Positions 53,053 to 62,168 of a stretch of 64,000 bases of DNA are shown one piece after another. Position 1 is the first letter of the stretch, and the number at the start of each line of letters is the position of its first letter. Origin of the DNA: Bacteroidota bacterium (GTDB lineage Bacteria; Bacteroidota; Bacteroidia; Chitinophagales; Chitinophagaceae). The notes under the pieces were generated by a model that saw nothing but the letters and a program-made list of their open reading frames with translations, had not been told where the DNA came from and made no database searches. The stretch lies in assembly GCA_022708055.1 (NCBI GenBank), contig JAKIZK010000001.1:40716-104715 (forward strand), written 5' to 3'. Made by a program: the position numbers and the translations under genes.

Positions 53053-54213
53053 CTATTTCTTTATCCTGTTATACTTTTTTAATATATCCACCACTAATTG
53101 ATGTGGCAGACCGTAAGATTTATTACCATTTATACCTTCCATTGTTTCTGCCGCTACCATCGCATTGATGATGGCTTCCTCCGTAGCTTGTACGGTAGCA
53201 TCAAAAAGTGGATTAATAAAATCATTGGGCAATTCGTCTAGTTTGGTAAAACTGCTTCTTTGAAATGCCGTTGGATTACCGGTTGAAAAAGCAATGAATA
53301 TATCGCCCGATCCATTTTCGCCTTTGCCACCTACAATACCAATACCCAGCGGCACTCTTGCAGCTATTCTTTTTAACTGATGCGGCAATAATGGCGCATC
53401 GGTTGCTACTACTACAATGATGGAGCCATCGCCTTCTTGACGGTAATCGGGCGCCCCTTTAAATTCATTATTCAAAGTATCTTTTAATTCAATGCCAACA
53501 GGCACACCGGCAATGGTAAGGTTTCTTTTGCTGCCAAAATTGGATTGCACCAACACACCTACAGTATAAATAGAATCTTTAATTTTTACAATTCTAGAAG
53601 CAGTACCTGTGCCACCTTTAAAACCCAGGCACATCATACCTGTGCCTCCACCTATATTACCCTCTTTGAGAAAACCTGATTTTGCACTGTCTAATGCCTC
53701 GAAAGCATTTTCCTCTTTTACATGAAAACCATAAATATCATTAAGAAACCCATCATAGGTTTCGGCTACTACCGGATAGGTGTACCAAAAATTTTCTTTG
53801 TACCATCCGGTTTTTACAAACCACTTCAACACTGCATCTCTTACAACGCCCACACTATTGGTGTTGGTAATCATAATCGGTGTTTCTAAAAATCCCGACT
53901 CTGTTATCCAAGTTGTTCCTGTCATTTCTCCATTTCCATTTAATGAATACCAGTTGGCAAACACAGGATTATTATTTCTGCCACGGGGCAATATGGCTGT
54001 TACGCCTGTTCTTACCGGCCCTTTGCCTCTTATATTTTTTCCGCTACCCGATATGATGGTGCTATAGCCCACTTCTACGCCTTTCACATCAGTAATGGCA
54101 TTAAATACGCCCGGTGTACCGTTAAAAGGAATACGCAGATCTCTTGCTCTTTGCTTTTGGCCAATAGAAGCGGAGAAAACAAAAAATGATGCGACTATAA
54201 AAAATAATTGATT
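53053..54213 (-). CDS. P1 family (DmpA-like) aminopeptidase, secreted
   Basis: The protein from the ATG at 54213 has 386 residues with a signal peptide (NQLFFIVASFFVFSASIGQ). The S58/DmpA domain begins with RARDLRIPFNGTPGVFNAITDVKGVEVG. The GNIGGGTGMMCLGFKGGTGT stretch and ASRIV carry the region where family members cut themselves to free the nucleophile Ser or Thr; the exact residue needs an alignment. The family releases N-terminal residues, some D-amino acids or beta-peptides. The frame is open to 54273. The stop is 75 nt before the uvrD start. Confidence 0.9.
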   Translation of the reverse strand, partial: NQLFFIVASFFVFSASIGQKQRARDLRIPFNGTPGVFNAITDVKGVEVGYSTIISGSGKNIRGKGPVRTGVTAILPRGRNNNPVFANWYSLNGNGEMTGTTWITESGFLETPIMITNTNSVGVVRDAVLKWFVKTGWYKENFWYTYPVVAETYDGFLNDIYGFHVKEENAFEALDSAKSGFLKEGNIGGGTGMMCLGFKGGTGTASRIVKIKDSIYTVGVLVQSNFGSKRNLTIAGVPVGIELKDTLNNEFKGAPDYRQEGDGSIIVVVATDAPLLPHQLKRIAARVPLGIGIVGGKGENGSGDIFIAFSTGNPTAFQRSSFTKLDELPNDFINPLFDATVQATEEAIINAMVAAETMEGINGNKSYGLPHQLVVDILKKYNRIKK

Positions 54214-54370
54214 CATAGAAAATAATTGATTAGATAGTATTGAAGTTGAAACCGTGATGATGAAGTTATGCATTCAAAGCGTCTTAATAAAAAAATACTG
54301 CTTGGTTGTAATGTCAATAAAAATAGTTTCCAATTTTATTGTTAGATTTAACTGTACAAAAAATTGAAAA

Positions 54371-55249
54371 ATGAAAAAAAGAGTGCTTACTGTTATTTGT
54401 ATTTTAATTTCCTCTATTGTTCGCCCGCAATCATCGTCATCAAAAGATATTTTATTTCGTTGCGATGATATCGGTATGTGTCATGCCGTAAATATGGCTG
54501 CCAAAAAAGTCTTGGATGCAGACTTTCCTGTTTCTATGTCGGTTATGGTGCCCTGCCCCTGGTTTAGCGAAGCCGCTGAAATGCTGAAGCAATATAAAAA
54601 TGTAACGGTGGGTATTCACCTTACTTTAAACTCCGAATGGAAACAATATCGCTGGGGGCCTGTAGCGGGTGTAAGTGCGGTGACTTCTTTAGTTGATTCA
54701 AGCGGAAATTTTTTTCCTTCACGCAGTAAATTGTTCGGCAACAATCCAAAGATGTCTGAAATAGAAATTGAATTAAGAGCGCAAATTGAAAAAGCATTGA
54801 ATGCAGGATTGAAAGTGGAATACCTAGACTACCACATGAGTGCGCCCATGCAAACACCCGAAACCAGAGCCATTGTTATAAAGCTGGCGAAAGAATATAA
54901 ACTGATGATCTCCCGTTTCTTAGGCGAGCAGGATGTAGAAGGCTGGTATTTTGCAAAACCGGAAGATAAACCTGATTCTATTTTACAAAGCTTATCAAAA
55001 ACTAAATATGGTGTTACCAACCTATTGGTATTTCATGTAGGAATGCAATCTGCAGAGATGGACGCCATGGAAGACCTCAATCCATTTGGCCCCAAAGAAA
55101 TGAGTAAGCACAGGCAAGGAGAACTGAACGGCCTTTTATCACCTGAATTTCAAAATCAGATCAGGAACGGAACTTACAGGATTATCAATTACTCCATGTT
55201 GATTAAAGAGAAAGGATTACAAAACATGAAAAGTCCGTTTTCCGATTAA
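54371..55249 (+). CDS. ChbG/HpnK (YdjC-like) family deacetylase, secreted
   Basis: The 292-residue protein has a signal peptide (KKRVLTVICILISSIVRPQ) and a YdjC-type polysaccharide deacetylase fold. Metal-binding motifs are LFRCDDIGMCHAVN with paired Asp, TVGIHLTLNSEW and LDYHMSAPMQTP. Family members remove acetyl groups from chito-oligosaccharides (ChbG) or hopanoid precursors (HpnK). With GH20 and other hydrolases in this window a role in amino-sugar use is possible. The substrate is not certain. Confidence 0.87.
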   Translation: MKKRVLTVICILISSIVRPQSSSSKDILFRCDDIGMCHAVNMAAKKVLDADFPVSMSVMVPCPWFSEAAEMLKQYKNVTVGIHLTLNSEWKQYRWGPVAGVSAVTSLVDSSGNFFPSRSKLFGNNPKMSEIEIELRAQIEKALNAGLKVEYLDYHMSAPMQTPETRAIVIKLAKEYKLMISRFLGEQDVEGWYFAKPEDKPDSILQSLSKTKYGVTNLLVFHVGMQSAEMDAMEDLNPFGPKEMSKHRQGELNGLLSPEFQNQIRNGTYRIINYSMLIKEKGLQNMKSPFSD

Positions 55250-55255
55250 AATATT

Positions 55256-55289
55256 TTTGGTATTACACAAAACAATTCCACTACCTTAG
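55256..55289 (+). promoter_or_regulatory. Promoter candidate before the tricorn-like protease gene
   Basis: TTTG (55256-55259), a 22-nt spacer and TACCTTAG (55282-55289) match the -33/-7 pattern with one mismatch in the -7 box. The ATG is at 55325. Confidence 0.4.
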
Positions 55290-55324
55290 TAGGCTTCGTT
55301 TTAAGACAAAAACAAAAACCTTTT

Positions 55325-58300
55325 ATGAAAAAAAATTATTTCCCTGCGTTGGCATTGATAACCATGCTATGCACAATGCAAGCAACTGCACAAAAAATTG
55401 ACCTTACTGACACTAGAATGATGAAGCAGCCGGCAGTAAGTGAAAATCAGATTGCATTTATATATGCAGAAGATCTTTGGGTTGCTAATCTGGATGGCTC
55501 ACAGCCAAAAAGATTAACGGTTGATGAAGGAGTGGAGTCAAACCCTTATTTTTCTCCCGATGGTAAAACCATTGCCTTTAGTGCCGAGTACGATGGCAAT
55601 GTGGATGTTTATATTATTGCTGCCAGTGGTGGCATACCCAAAAGACTGACCTGGCATCCTTCATTTGACATTGTAAGAGGTTTTTCAAATGACGGGAAAT
55701 CGGTTTTGTATATTTCTCAACGTGCTTCCTTTACCAATAGGTATTTTCAGTTATTTACAGTTCCATTAAGCGGTGGCATGTCCACTCAGTTAGAAATTCC
55801 AAATGCCTATTGGGCTACCTATTCACCCGACGGGAAGCAAATGGCCTACACCCCAAATGCTGATGCATTTCGTCAATGGAAACACTACAGAGGCGGTACT
55901 CATTCAGTTCTATGGCAATATAATTTCAACGACAAAAGCACCATACAAATTCCGCAACCAAAAGAAGGAAGCAATGATGTGAACCCAATGTGGCAGGGTA
56001 GTAATATCTATTTTTTGAGCGATAGAAATGGTGAGTTTAATCTTTATGCATACAATACCAATACAAAAAATACAGAGCAGCTAACAAAATTTAACGACTT
56101 CCCTATTCAGTATGCTGCACTTTCAAAAGATGCTATTGTATTTGAGCAAGGTGGCTATCTACATTCCTACTCCATTGCAAATGGAAGCACAAAAAAAATT
56201 AAGATTGGCATTGCAGCCGATTTGCTGGAGCTGCGTCAGCGTTATGTAAAAGGCAGTAACTATATCAGAAGTGCCTCACTATCACCATCGGGCCAAAGAG
56301 CCGTATTTGATTTTAGAGGTGATATCGTATCGGTGCCTGCCGAAAAAGGTGATCCCAGAAATATTACACAAACAGCAGGCGTGCATGAAAAATTTCCTGC
56401 CTGGTCGCCTGATGGTGCTTCTATTGCCTACTTCAGCGATGCATCGGGCGAATATGAATTAGTAATAGAGCCACAGGATAGTAAAGGAGATAAAAAATCA
56501 TTTAAACTCAATGGTTCAGGTTTTTATTTTTCTCCTAAATGGTCGCCCGATGGTAAAAAGATTTGCTATACCGATAATGGCAGAAATTTATATTTCATAG
56601 ATGTGAAAAGCGGCGCCATTTCAAAAATTGCTTCTGATGAATTGTATGTACCGGGGCCTTATCGTGAAATGTTTGGCGACTGGTCTTTTGATTCAAAATG
56701 GATTGCTTACACCGTTGTTACAGGTACACAATTTAAAAGAGTGTATCTCTATTCGGTGGAGCAACAAAAATCATATCCGCTTACCGATGGCCTAAGCGAT
56801 GCAATAGAACCCATATTTGATAAAGAAGGAAAATATATTTTCTTTTTGGCTTCTACCGATGCGGGGCCGGTTGTCAACTGGTTCGACCAATCAAATGATG
56901 ATGCTAAAGCCAACTATTCTATTTACATGGCAACATTGCAAAAAGAAACCATCTCGCCATTAGCCAAAGAAAGCGATGAAGAAAAAATAAAAGAACCGGC
57001 TGATACTGCAAAAGCAAAAAAAGAAACGACAACCAAAGACAAGTCTTCAATTGATTGGGATGGCATTGAAAACAGAATATTAAACATACCTGTTTCGGCG
57101 GGTAGCTATAGCAATCTGGGTATGGGCAAGCAAGATGAACTCTTGTATATTTCATACGATGCGGATGGAAATCAAGCCATGTTGCACAAGTTTGATTTAA
57201 AAAACAGGAAGGATAATGAAGTAATGAACATGGCAGGATTTGTATTATCTGCCGATGGCAAAAAAATGCTATATGTAAATAATGGAGCCTGGGGCATTAG
57301 CAGTAGCGGCGAAAAAAATATGCCCGGCAAAGGCATGTTGAATACGGAGGCTATACAAATAAAAATAGATCCTGCGGCGGAGTGGGCCAATATGTTTAAT
57401 GAAGCATGGCGTATTAATCGTGATTATTTTTATGACCCCGGTATGCATGGCGCCAACTGGGCAGCCATGAAGAAAAAATACGAAGCCTTTATTATGCAAC
57501 TTTCCTGCCGATCCGATTTAAACAGAGTCATTGCCTGGATATGCAGCGAGCTGGCAGTAGGCCATCATCGTATTACCGGCCCGGGCGACAGACTTAGCCA
57601 ACCTGCACATATTGGCGGAGGTTTACTTGGTGCTGATTATGCGGTTGAAAAAAACAGGTATCGGATTAAAAAAATATATGGCGGACTCAACTGGACGCCT
57701 TCACTTCGTTCACCATTAACCGAGCCGGGCATTAATGCACAGGTGGGCGATTATATTTTGGCAGTTAATGGAAACAATGTAACGACCGATGAAGAGTTGT
57801 ATAAGTATTTTGAAAACACTGCCGGTAAAATTGTAGAACTGACCATTGGGCCAAATGCCGACAACAATGGCTCTAGAATCGTAAAAGTAGTACCCATTGC
57901 AAGTGAAGTAGATTTGCGCAACCGCGATTGGGTAGAAGGCAATCTGAAAAAAGTAACGGAAGCTACTAACGGGCAAGTAGCGTATGTATATGTACCCAAT
58001 ACTACCAATCTGGGTCATGAGTATTTTAAAAGATATTTCTATCCGCAGGCCAATCGCAAAGCCATCATCGTTGACGAACGTTTTAATGGCGGCGGGCAGA
58101 TAGCCGATTATTATATTAACTTACTTCAACAACCTTTTCAGTCATATTGGAATTTTCGTTATGGCAGAGATTTAAAAACGCCTTCAGCCTCTATACAAGG
58201 ACCCAAAGTAATGCTGATAAACGAAAATGCCGGATCGGGAGGCGATATGCTGCCCTGGATGTTTAGAAAATTTAAAGTAGGAACACTGGTGGGCAAACGT

Positions 58301-58585
58301 ACCTGGGGCGGACTGGTAGGTATTTTAGGATTTCCTGAGTTTATAGATGGTGGTGGCGTAACAGCGCCCAATGTGGGCATCTGGACAAAAGATGGTTTTA
58401 TTGTAGAAAACGAAGGTGTAGCGCCGGATGTAGAAGTAGAGCAATGGCCGGCAGAAGTAATAAAAGGAAGAGATCCACAATTGGAAAAAGCAATAGAAAT
58501 TGCTTTAGATGAGCTAAAGAAAAATCCGCAAACGGAACCTAAGCGGCCGCCTTATCCGAAGCGGGCGGTGGTGAAGGAGAATTAG
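55325..58585 (+). CDS. Tricorn-like S41 family protease with beta-propeller and PDZ domain
   Basis: The 1086-residue secreted protein has a signal peptide (KKNYFPALALITMLCTMQATAQ), then WD40/TolB-like propeller repeats (NPYFSPDGKTIAFSAEYDGN, FPAWSPDGASIAYFSDASG, SPKWSPDGKKICYTDNG). A tricorn C1 domain (WRINRDYFYDPGMHGANW), a PDZ domain (AQVGDYILAVNGNNVTTDEE) and the S41 core with the nucleophile Ser in NENAGSGGDMLPW follow. Tricorn-type proteases degrade oligopeptides. The gene is single, with its own promoter and a terminator right after it. Confidence 0.93.
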   Translation: MKKNYFPALALITMLCTMQATAQKIDLTDTRMMKQPAVSENQIAFIYAEDLWVANLDGSQPKRLTVDEGVESNPYFSPDGKTIAFSAEYDGNVDVYIIAASGGIPKRLTWHPSFDIVRGFSNDGKSVLYISQRASFTNRYFQLFTVPLSGGMSTQLEIPNAYWATYSPDGKQMAYTPNADAFRQWKHYRGGTHSVLWQYNFNDKSTIQIPQPKEGSNDVNPMWQGSNIYFLSDRNGEFNLYAYNTNTKNTEQLTKFNDFPIQYAALSKDAIVFEQGGYLHSYSIANGSTKKIKIGIAADLLELRQRYVKGSNYIRSASLSPSGQRAVFDFRGDIVSVPAEKGDPRNITQTAGVHEKFPAWSPDGASIAYFSDASGEYELVIEPQDSKGDKKSFKLNGSGFYFSPKWSPDGKKICYTDNGRNLYFIDVKSGAISKIASDELYVPGPYREMFGDWSFDSKWIAYTVVTGTQFKRVYLYSVEQQKSYPLTDGLSDAIEPIFDKEGKYIFFLASTDAGPVVNWFDQSNDDAKANYSIYMATLQKETISPLAKESDEEKIKEPADTAKAKKETTTKDKSSIDWDGIENRILNIPVSAGSYSNLGMGKQDELLYISYDADGNQAMLHKFDLKNRKDNEVMNMAGFVLSADGKKMLYVNNGAWGISSSGEKNMPGKGMLNTEAIQIKIDPAAEWANMFNEAWRINRDYFYDPGMHGANWAAMKKKYEAFIMQLSCRSDLNRVIAWICSELAVGHHRITGPGDRLSQPAHIGGGLLGADYAVEKNRYRIKKIYGGLNWTPSLRSPLTEPGINAQVGDYILAVNGNNVTTDEELYKYFENTAGKIVELTIGPNADNNGSRIVKVVPIASEVDLRNRDWVEGNLKKVTEATNGQVAYVYVPNTTNLGHEYFKRYFYPQANRKAIIVDERFNGGGQIADYYINLLQQPFQSYWNFRYGRDLKTPSASIQGPKVMLINENAGSGGDMLPWMFRKFKVGTLVGKRTWGGLVGILGFPEFIDGGGVTAPNVGIWTKDGFIVENEGVAPDVEVEQWPAEVIKGRDPQLEKAIEIALDELKKNPQTEPKRPPYPKRAVVKEN

Positions 58586-58605
58586 ATTCTTAATATAATT
58601 TTTAA

Positions 58606-58640
58606 AAATCCTTTCAAGAATAACTTGAAAGGGTTTTTTA
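58606..58640. terminator. Bidirectional rho-independent terminator
   Basis: CCTTTCAAG and CTTGAAAGG (58610-58618 with 58624-58632) form a 9-bp stem with a 5-nt loop and T runs on both sides. It separates the tricorn-like gene from the convergent gene at 58669-59142. Confidence 0.85.
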
Positions 58641-58668
58641 TTTTATGAAAAAACCCAACAGTCACCCG

Positions 58669-59142
58669 TTACTTGTTCCCCGAAAATTCCACTAAATATT
58701 GTAAAACAATTAAAAAGGGAATTATAAACGGTAACGCAAATGAAAACCAAAATCCACAATTAAATAATCTCTTTCTAAATGTTATACTGTTTGTCTTATT
58801 ATAATTTTTGTCAACATAGTATCCTAAATTGTAAAACATATTTGCAATGAGCATCATAAACAAATATCCAAAACCTTGAAACACTGTTGTAAAAAGAGTA
58901 ATTTCAAACTCTTCGTCATAGGGCATAATTAAAGTAGCTCCTAAAATAACATAAAGTACAAAAGAAAAAAAACCTGCAACTATAAGCCCTACATTAAATC
59001 TCGTTCTCCTTTTTTCCCACCATTGCTTGCTGCTTAAGTTATTATCGTTTTCATTATCGAAATCACTTTTGTTCGTAAAACTTCTGTTTGAAATATAGAA
59101 AACCACTACAGTTCCAATTATTATTAAAATGAAATGAATCAT
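58669..59142 (-). CDS. Four-helix membrane protein of unknown function
   Basis: The 157-residue protein has membrane helices at about 2-19, 51-73, 82-108 and 130-148, with an acidic, Asn-rich loop (NKSDFDNENDNNLSSKQWW) after the first. I recognise no family. Its codon use is much more AT-rich than that of the neighbours, and it is alone between convergent and divergent genes, so it may be a recent arrival. Confidence 0.6.
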   Translation of the reverse strand: MIHFILIIIGTVVVFYISNRSFTNKSDFDNENDNNLSSKQWWEKRRTRFNVGLIVAGFFSFVLYVILGATLIMPYDEEFEITLFTTVFQGFGYLFMMLIANMFYNLGYYVDKNYNKTNSITFRKRLFNCGFWFSFALPFIIPFLIVLQYLVEFSGNK

Positions 59143-59316
59143 TCTAAGAGGATTATTTCATTCAAGAAAAGTGTTCGTATTATTTTCAACTCTTACATCA
59201 ATTTTTAAAGTTATAAATAAGAAATGATAATAATAATGCATTAATCGATTGATTCTTTAATGAAACCCCTTGTATTTCCATCTCAACTAAAAAAAGATTA
59301 AAAATACTATTTCCAA

Positions 59317-59324
59317 TACCTTTG
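59317..59324 (+). promoter_or_regulatory. -7 box TACCTTTG before the GHL10 gene
   Basis: TACCTTTG matches TAnnTTTG exactly. It lies 62 nt before the TTG start at 59387. No TTTG -33 box is seen at the usual distance. Confidence 0.35.
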
Positions 59325-59386
59325 AAAAACCCAACTTTACCAAGACATCTATCATTTACAACATCAAAACAACAAATCCCAATACT

Positions 59387-60907
59387 TTGAGAAAAATCAT
59401 TTTCACTTTTAATTATGCTGTTGTAATTTTTCTTTTACACAGCTGTACCACAACAAAAAAATCTGTTTCAGATACTAAATCAAACGAGCCCAATGCCGAA
59501 AGAGAATTTCGTGCAGCATGGGTGGCTACCGTTGCCAACATCAACTGGCCCAGCAAACCCGGCCTTGCGGTTGAAACACAAAAACAGGAAGCCATTGCAT
59601 TGCTGGATTTTTTGCAATCACATCATTTCAATGCAGTCATCTTTCAGGTAAGACCACAGGCCGATGCTTTGTATAAAAGCGATATAGAACCCTGGTCCTA
59701 TTTTCTCTCCGGAGAGCAGGGTAAGGCTCCCGCTCCATTTTACGACCCAATGGAGTTTTGGACTACAGAAGCTCATAAGCGTGGGCTTGAACTGCATGTA
59801 TGGCTTAATCCTTACCGGGCACATCATAAAGACGGAAAAGAAATAAGCAATCAGTCTGTTGTAAAAAAACATCCCGACTGGGTAGTGCATTTAAAAGAAG
59901 GCTACTGGTGGATGGACCCCGCAAGAAAAGAAGTACAGGATATTACCAATAAGGTTGTAGAAGATTTGGTAAAACGATATGATATCGACGGCGTACACAT
60001 GGACGATTATTTTTATCCTTATCCATCTTACAATGGCACGGCCGATTTTCCTGATACACTCAGCTGGAATGCATACCTGAAAACCGGCGGCAAACTAAGC
60101 CGCGGCGACTGGAGAAGAGCAGCCGTAAACACGCTGATTGAAAGAATGTATAAAAACATTAAAGCAATAAAACCCTGGGTAAAGTTTGGCCTCAGCCCCT
60201 TTGGTATCTGGCGGCCCGGCTATCCCGAGGGTATCAGCGGCTTTGACCAATACGATCAACTTTATGCCGATGCAAAACTGTGGTTGAACAAAGGCTGGCT
60301 CGATTATTTTACACCACAGCTGTACTGGCCCATCAAGCGTTATGCACAAAGTTATCCGCTGCTGCTGGGATGGTGGGGAACAGAAAATACAAAGCAACGA
60401 CACCTGTGGCCTGGTATCAGCATCAGCAGAGACAGCAGCGATAAAAGTATAGATGAAACACTGAATCAGATTATGATAGACCGGGGGATGCAGCCTCAAA
60501 GTAAAGGTGTGGTGCATTGGAGTATTTCTTCTGTAATAAAAAATCAGAGGCTTGCAGACACTTTATTAAAATCGGTGTATAAAAAACAAGCATTAATACC
60601 CGCAAGTGCCTGGCTAAATGATAAAATTCCTGATGCTCCCGTAGTTTCAATTACTGCAAACGACAATTTTATAAATATACACTGGACGCAAACTAAAAAA
60701 GAAAACATTTCAAACTATGTTATTTATTATAAATATGGAAACAACTGGGAATATGAAATAGTAAGTGCAAATACCTTTCAATATCAACTGCCAAAGATGA
60801 AAAATAAATCAGGTAATGATTCTTTAAAAGAAGTGATCGTAACAGCGGTAAACAGAACGGGGATGGAGAGTAAAAAAGAAATAATAAATCCTGCTTTACT
60901 CAATTAA
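59387..60907 (+). CDS. GHL10 (DUF187) family glycoside-hydrolase-like lipoprotein
   Basis: The 506-residue protein has a lipobox (LLHSC, Cys near residue 19) and the GHL10 domain: EFRAAWVATVANINWPSKPG, HFNAVIFQVRPQADALY, YDPMEFWTTEAHKRGLELH, VWLNPYRAHH, DIDGVHMDDYFYP and WLDYFTPQLYWP. The last about 90 residues are a fibronectin-like end (PDAPVVSITANDNFINIHW). Related enzymes cut denuded peptidoglycan glycans, so a wall-related role is plausible. The only start giving the lipoprotein signal is TTG at 59387. Confidence 0.88.
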   Translation: MRKIIFTFNYAVVIFLLHSCTTTKKSVSDTKSNEPNAEREFRAAWVATVANINWPSKPGLAVETQKQEAIALLDFLQSHHFNAVIFQVRPQADALYKSDIEPWSYFLSGEQGKAPAPFYDPMEFWTTEAHKRGLELHVWLNPYRAHHKDGKEISNQSVVKKHPDWVVHLKEGYWWMDPARKEVQDITNKVVEDLVKRYDIDGVHMDDYFYPYPSYNGTADFPDTLSWNAYLKTGGKLSRGDWRRAAVNTLIERMYKNIKAIKPWVKFGLSPFGIWRPGYPEGISGFDQYDQLYADAKLWLNKGWLDYFTPQLYWPIKRYAQSYPLLLGWWGTENTKQRHLWPGISISRDSSDKSIDETLNQIMIDRGMQPQSKGVVHWSISSVIKNQRLADTLLKSVYKKQALIPASAWLNDKIPDAPVVSITANDNFINIHWTQTKKENISNYVIYYKYGNNWEYEIVSANTFQYQLPKMKNKSGNDSLKEVIVTAVNRTGMESKKEIINPALLN

Positions 60908-60949
60908 TCATTTTGTTTTTACCTTCAATCCTCAAAAATAAAAATTTTT

Positions 60950-61438
60950 ATGTCCATCCGCATCTTCATCACCGGCGGCACCTTTGATAAAGAGTACAAC
61001 GAACTCAATGGTCAGCTTTATTTTAAAGACACACACCTGCACGACCTGCTGGAGCTGGGGCGCAATAAAACCGATGTGGAAATACGAACCCTGATGATGG
61101 TGGACAGCCTGGAAATGACTGACGAAGACCGTGAACTAATTGTGCATCAATGCAATAATGCCGATGAAGATAAAATTGTAATTACACATGGTACCGATAC
61201 AATGAGTGAAACAGCCGCTATTCTGGCTAAAAAAGTAAAGGGCAAAACCGTTGTACTTACCGGTGCCATGATTCCTATCAAATTCGGAAGTTCCGATGGT
61301 CTTTTCAATTTGGGCAGCGCACTTGCCTTTGCACAAACACTGCCACCCGGTGTGTACGTAGCTATGAATGGCCGCTACTTCAATGCACTAAATGTGCGCA
61401 AGAACAAACAAACAGGAATGTTTGAAGAAATTAATTGA
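60950..61438 (+). CDS. Asparaginase-like protein with only the N-terminal domain
   Basis: The 162-residue protein matches the N-terminal half of bacterial asparaginases: the first Thr in FITGGTFDKEY, the second in THGTDTMSETAAIL, and the Lys region VLTGAMIPIKFGSSDG. Full-length enzymes have about 330 residues and a C-terminal domain that completes the active site in the dimer; here that domain is absent and the protein ends naturally at EEIN. Short forms are known in several phyla, and their activity is not clear to me. Its stop overlaps a possible TTG start of the next gene. Confidence 0.8.
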   Translation: MSIRIFITGGTFDKEYNELNGQLYFKDTHLHDLLELGRNKTDVEIRTLMMVDSLEMTDEDRELIVHQCNNADEDKIVITHGTDTMSETAAILAKKVKGKTVVLTGAMIPIKFGSSDGLFNLGSALAFAQTLPPGVYVAMNGRYFNALNVRKNKQTGMFEEIN

Positions 61439-61461
61439 GTTTACTATTTCAAAAAAATCGT

Positions 61462-62145
61462 ATGAAAGGAGCTTTGCAAGAATATGAATCGTTCCTTGAG
61501 TCTTTACAACTTTATCCCGAGTTGTTTAAAAAGAAAACAGTGGAAATGGATTTGAAAGGCATCCTCAATCCCAGCTATCTATTAGACGATTATTTCTTCA
61601 AACAAAAAAAATGGCTTTCATTTAATGATTTTTATGAAACCTATTTCAACCGTTTTAAAGATGAATTAAAAAATAGATTTCAGTTTCGTGATGATGAAAG
61701 TTTTGCAGCAGGACTCAGAGCAAGATTATACCGCACCCAATTTGGTTTTCTTACCGAGTATCATGCTTATTTTTTAAGCATTTCTCTTTTTGGTGAAAGT
61801 AATGTAAGCAGAAGTACCGAGCTGGACCTTGCCGGGGTTGATTTTGAAATAATATTGCAGGACAAAGTATATAATATCCACATTTTTGTGGACTCGCCCA
61901 GAGCTTGGGAATACAGAAACTATAAATCTCAGTACAAACAAGTAAACAGCCGGCCGGGTATTCATGTCAATCTGCCTTATTCTTTACAAAGCGGAAGAAT
62001 TAATTCTTTGCGTTTTTTAAAAAACAGATTTGGTGTATATTCTGAAAGATATTTACGTTATTTTGAAACTGAAGCCAAAGCCGGAAACATAAAAAACAAT
62101 AACATCTCCGGAACAGGTACCCATGGATTTATTTACGTTTCATAA
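61462..62145 (+). CDS. TaqI-family restriction endonuclease
   Basis: The 227-residue protein resembles the TaqI endonuclease (cuts TCGA) along most of its length: ALQEYESFLESLQL and KTVEMDLKGILNP near the start, WLSFNDFYETYFN, FAAGLRARLYRTQFG and STELDLAGVDFEI. In TaqI the Asp of the last stretch is followed by a Lys-containing strand (IQIKKE); here the same place reads NIHIFVD, so no catalytic Lys is obvious. I set the start at MKGALQEYE (61462), which fits TaqI; TTG at 61435 is possible. It lies 23 nt before a DNA methyltransferase gene, a restriction-modification pair. Confidence 0.75.
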   Translation: MKGALQEYESFLESLQLYPELFKKKTVEMDLKGILNPSYLLDDYFFKQKKWLSFNDFYETYFNRFKDELKNRFQFRDDESFAAGLRARLYRTQFGFLTEYHAYFLSISLFGESNVSRSTELDLAGVDFEIILQDKVYNIHIFVDSPRAWEYRNYKSQYKQVNSRPGIHVNLPYSLQSGRINSLRFLKNRFGVYSERYLRYFETEAKAGNIKNNNISGTGTHGFIYVS

Positions 62146-62168
62146 TTTAGTTTTATACTTTTTATTTC

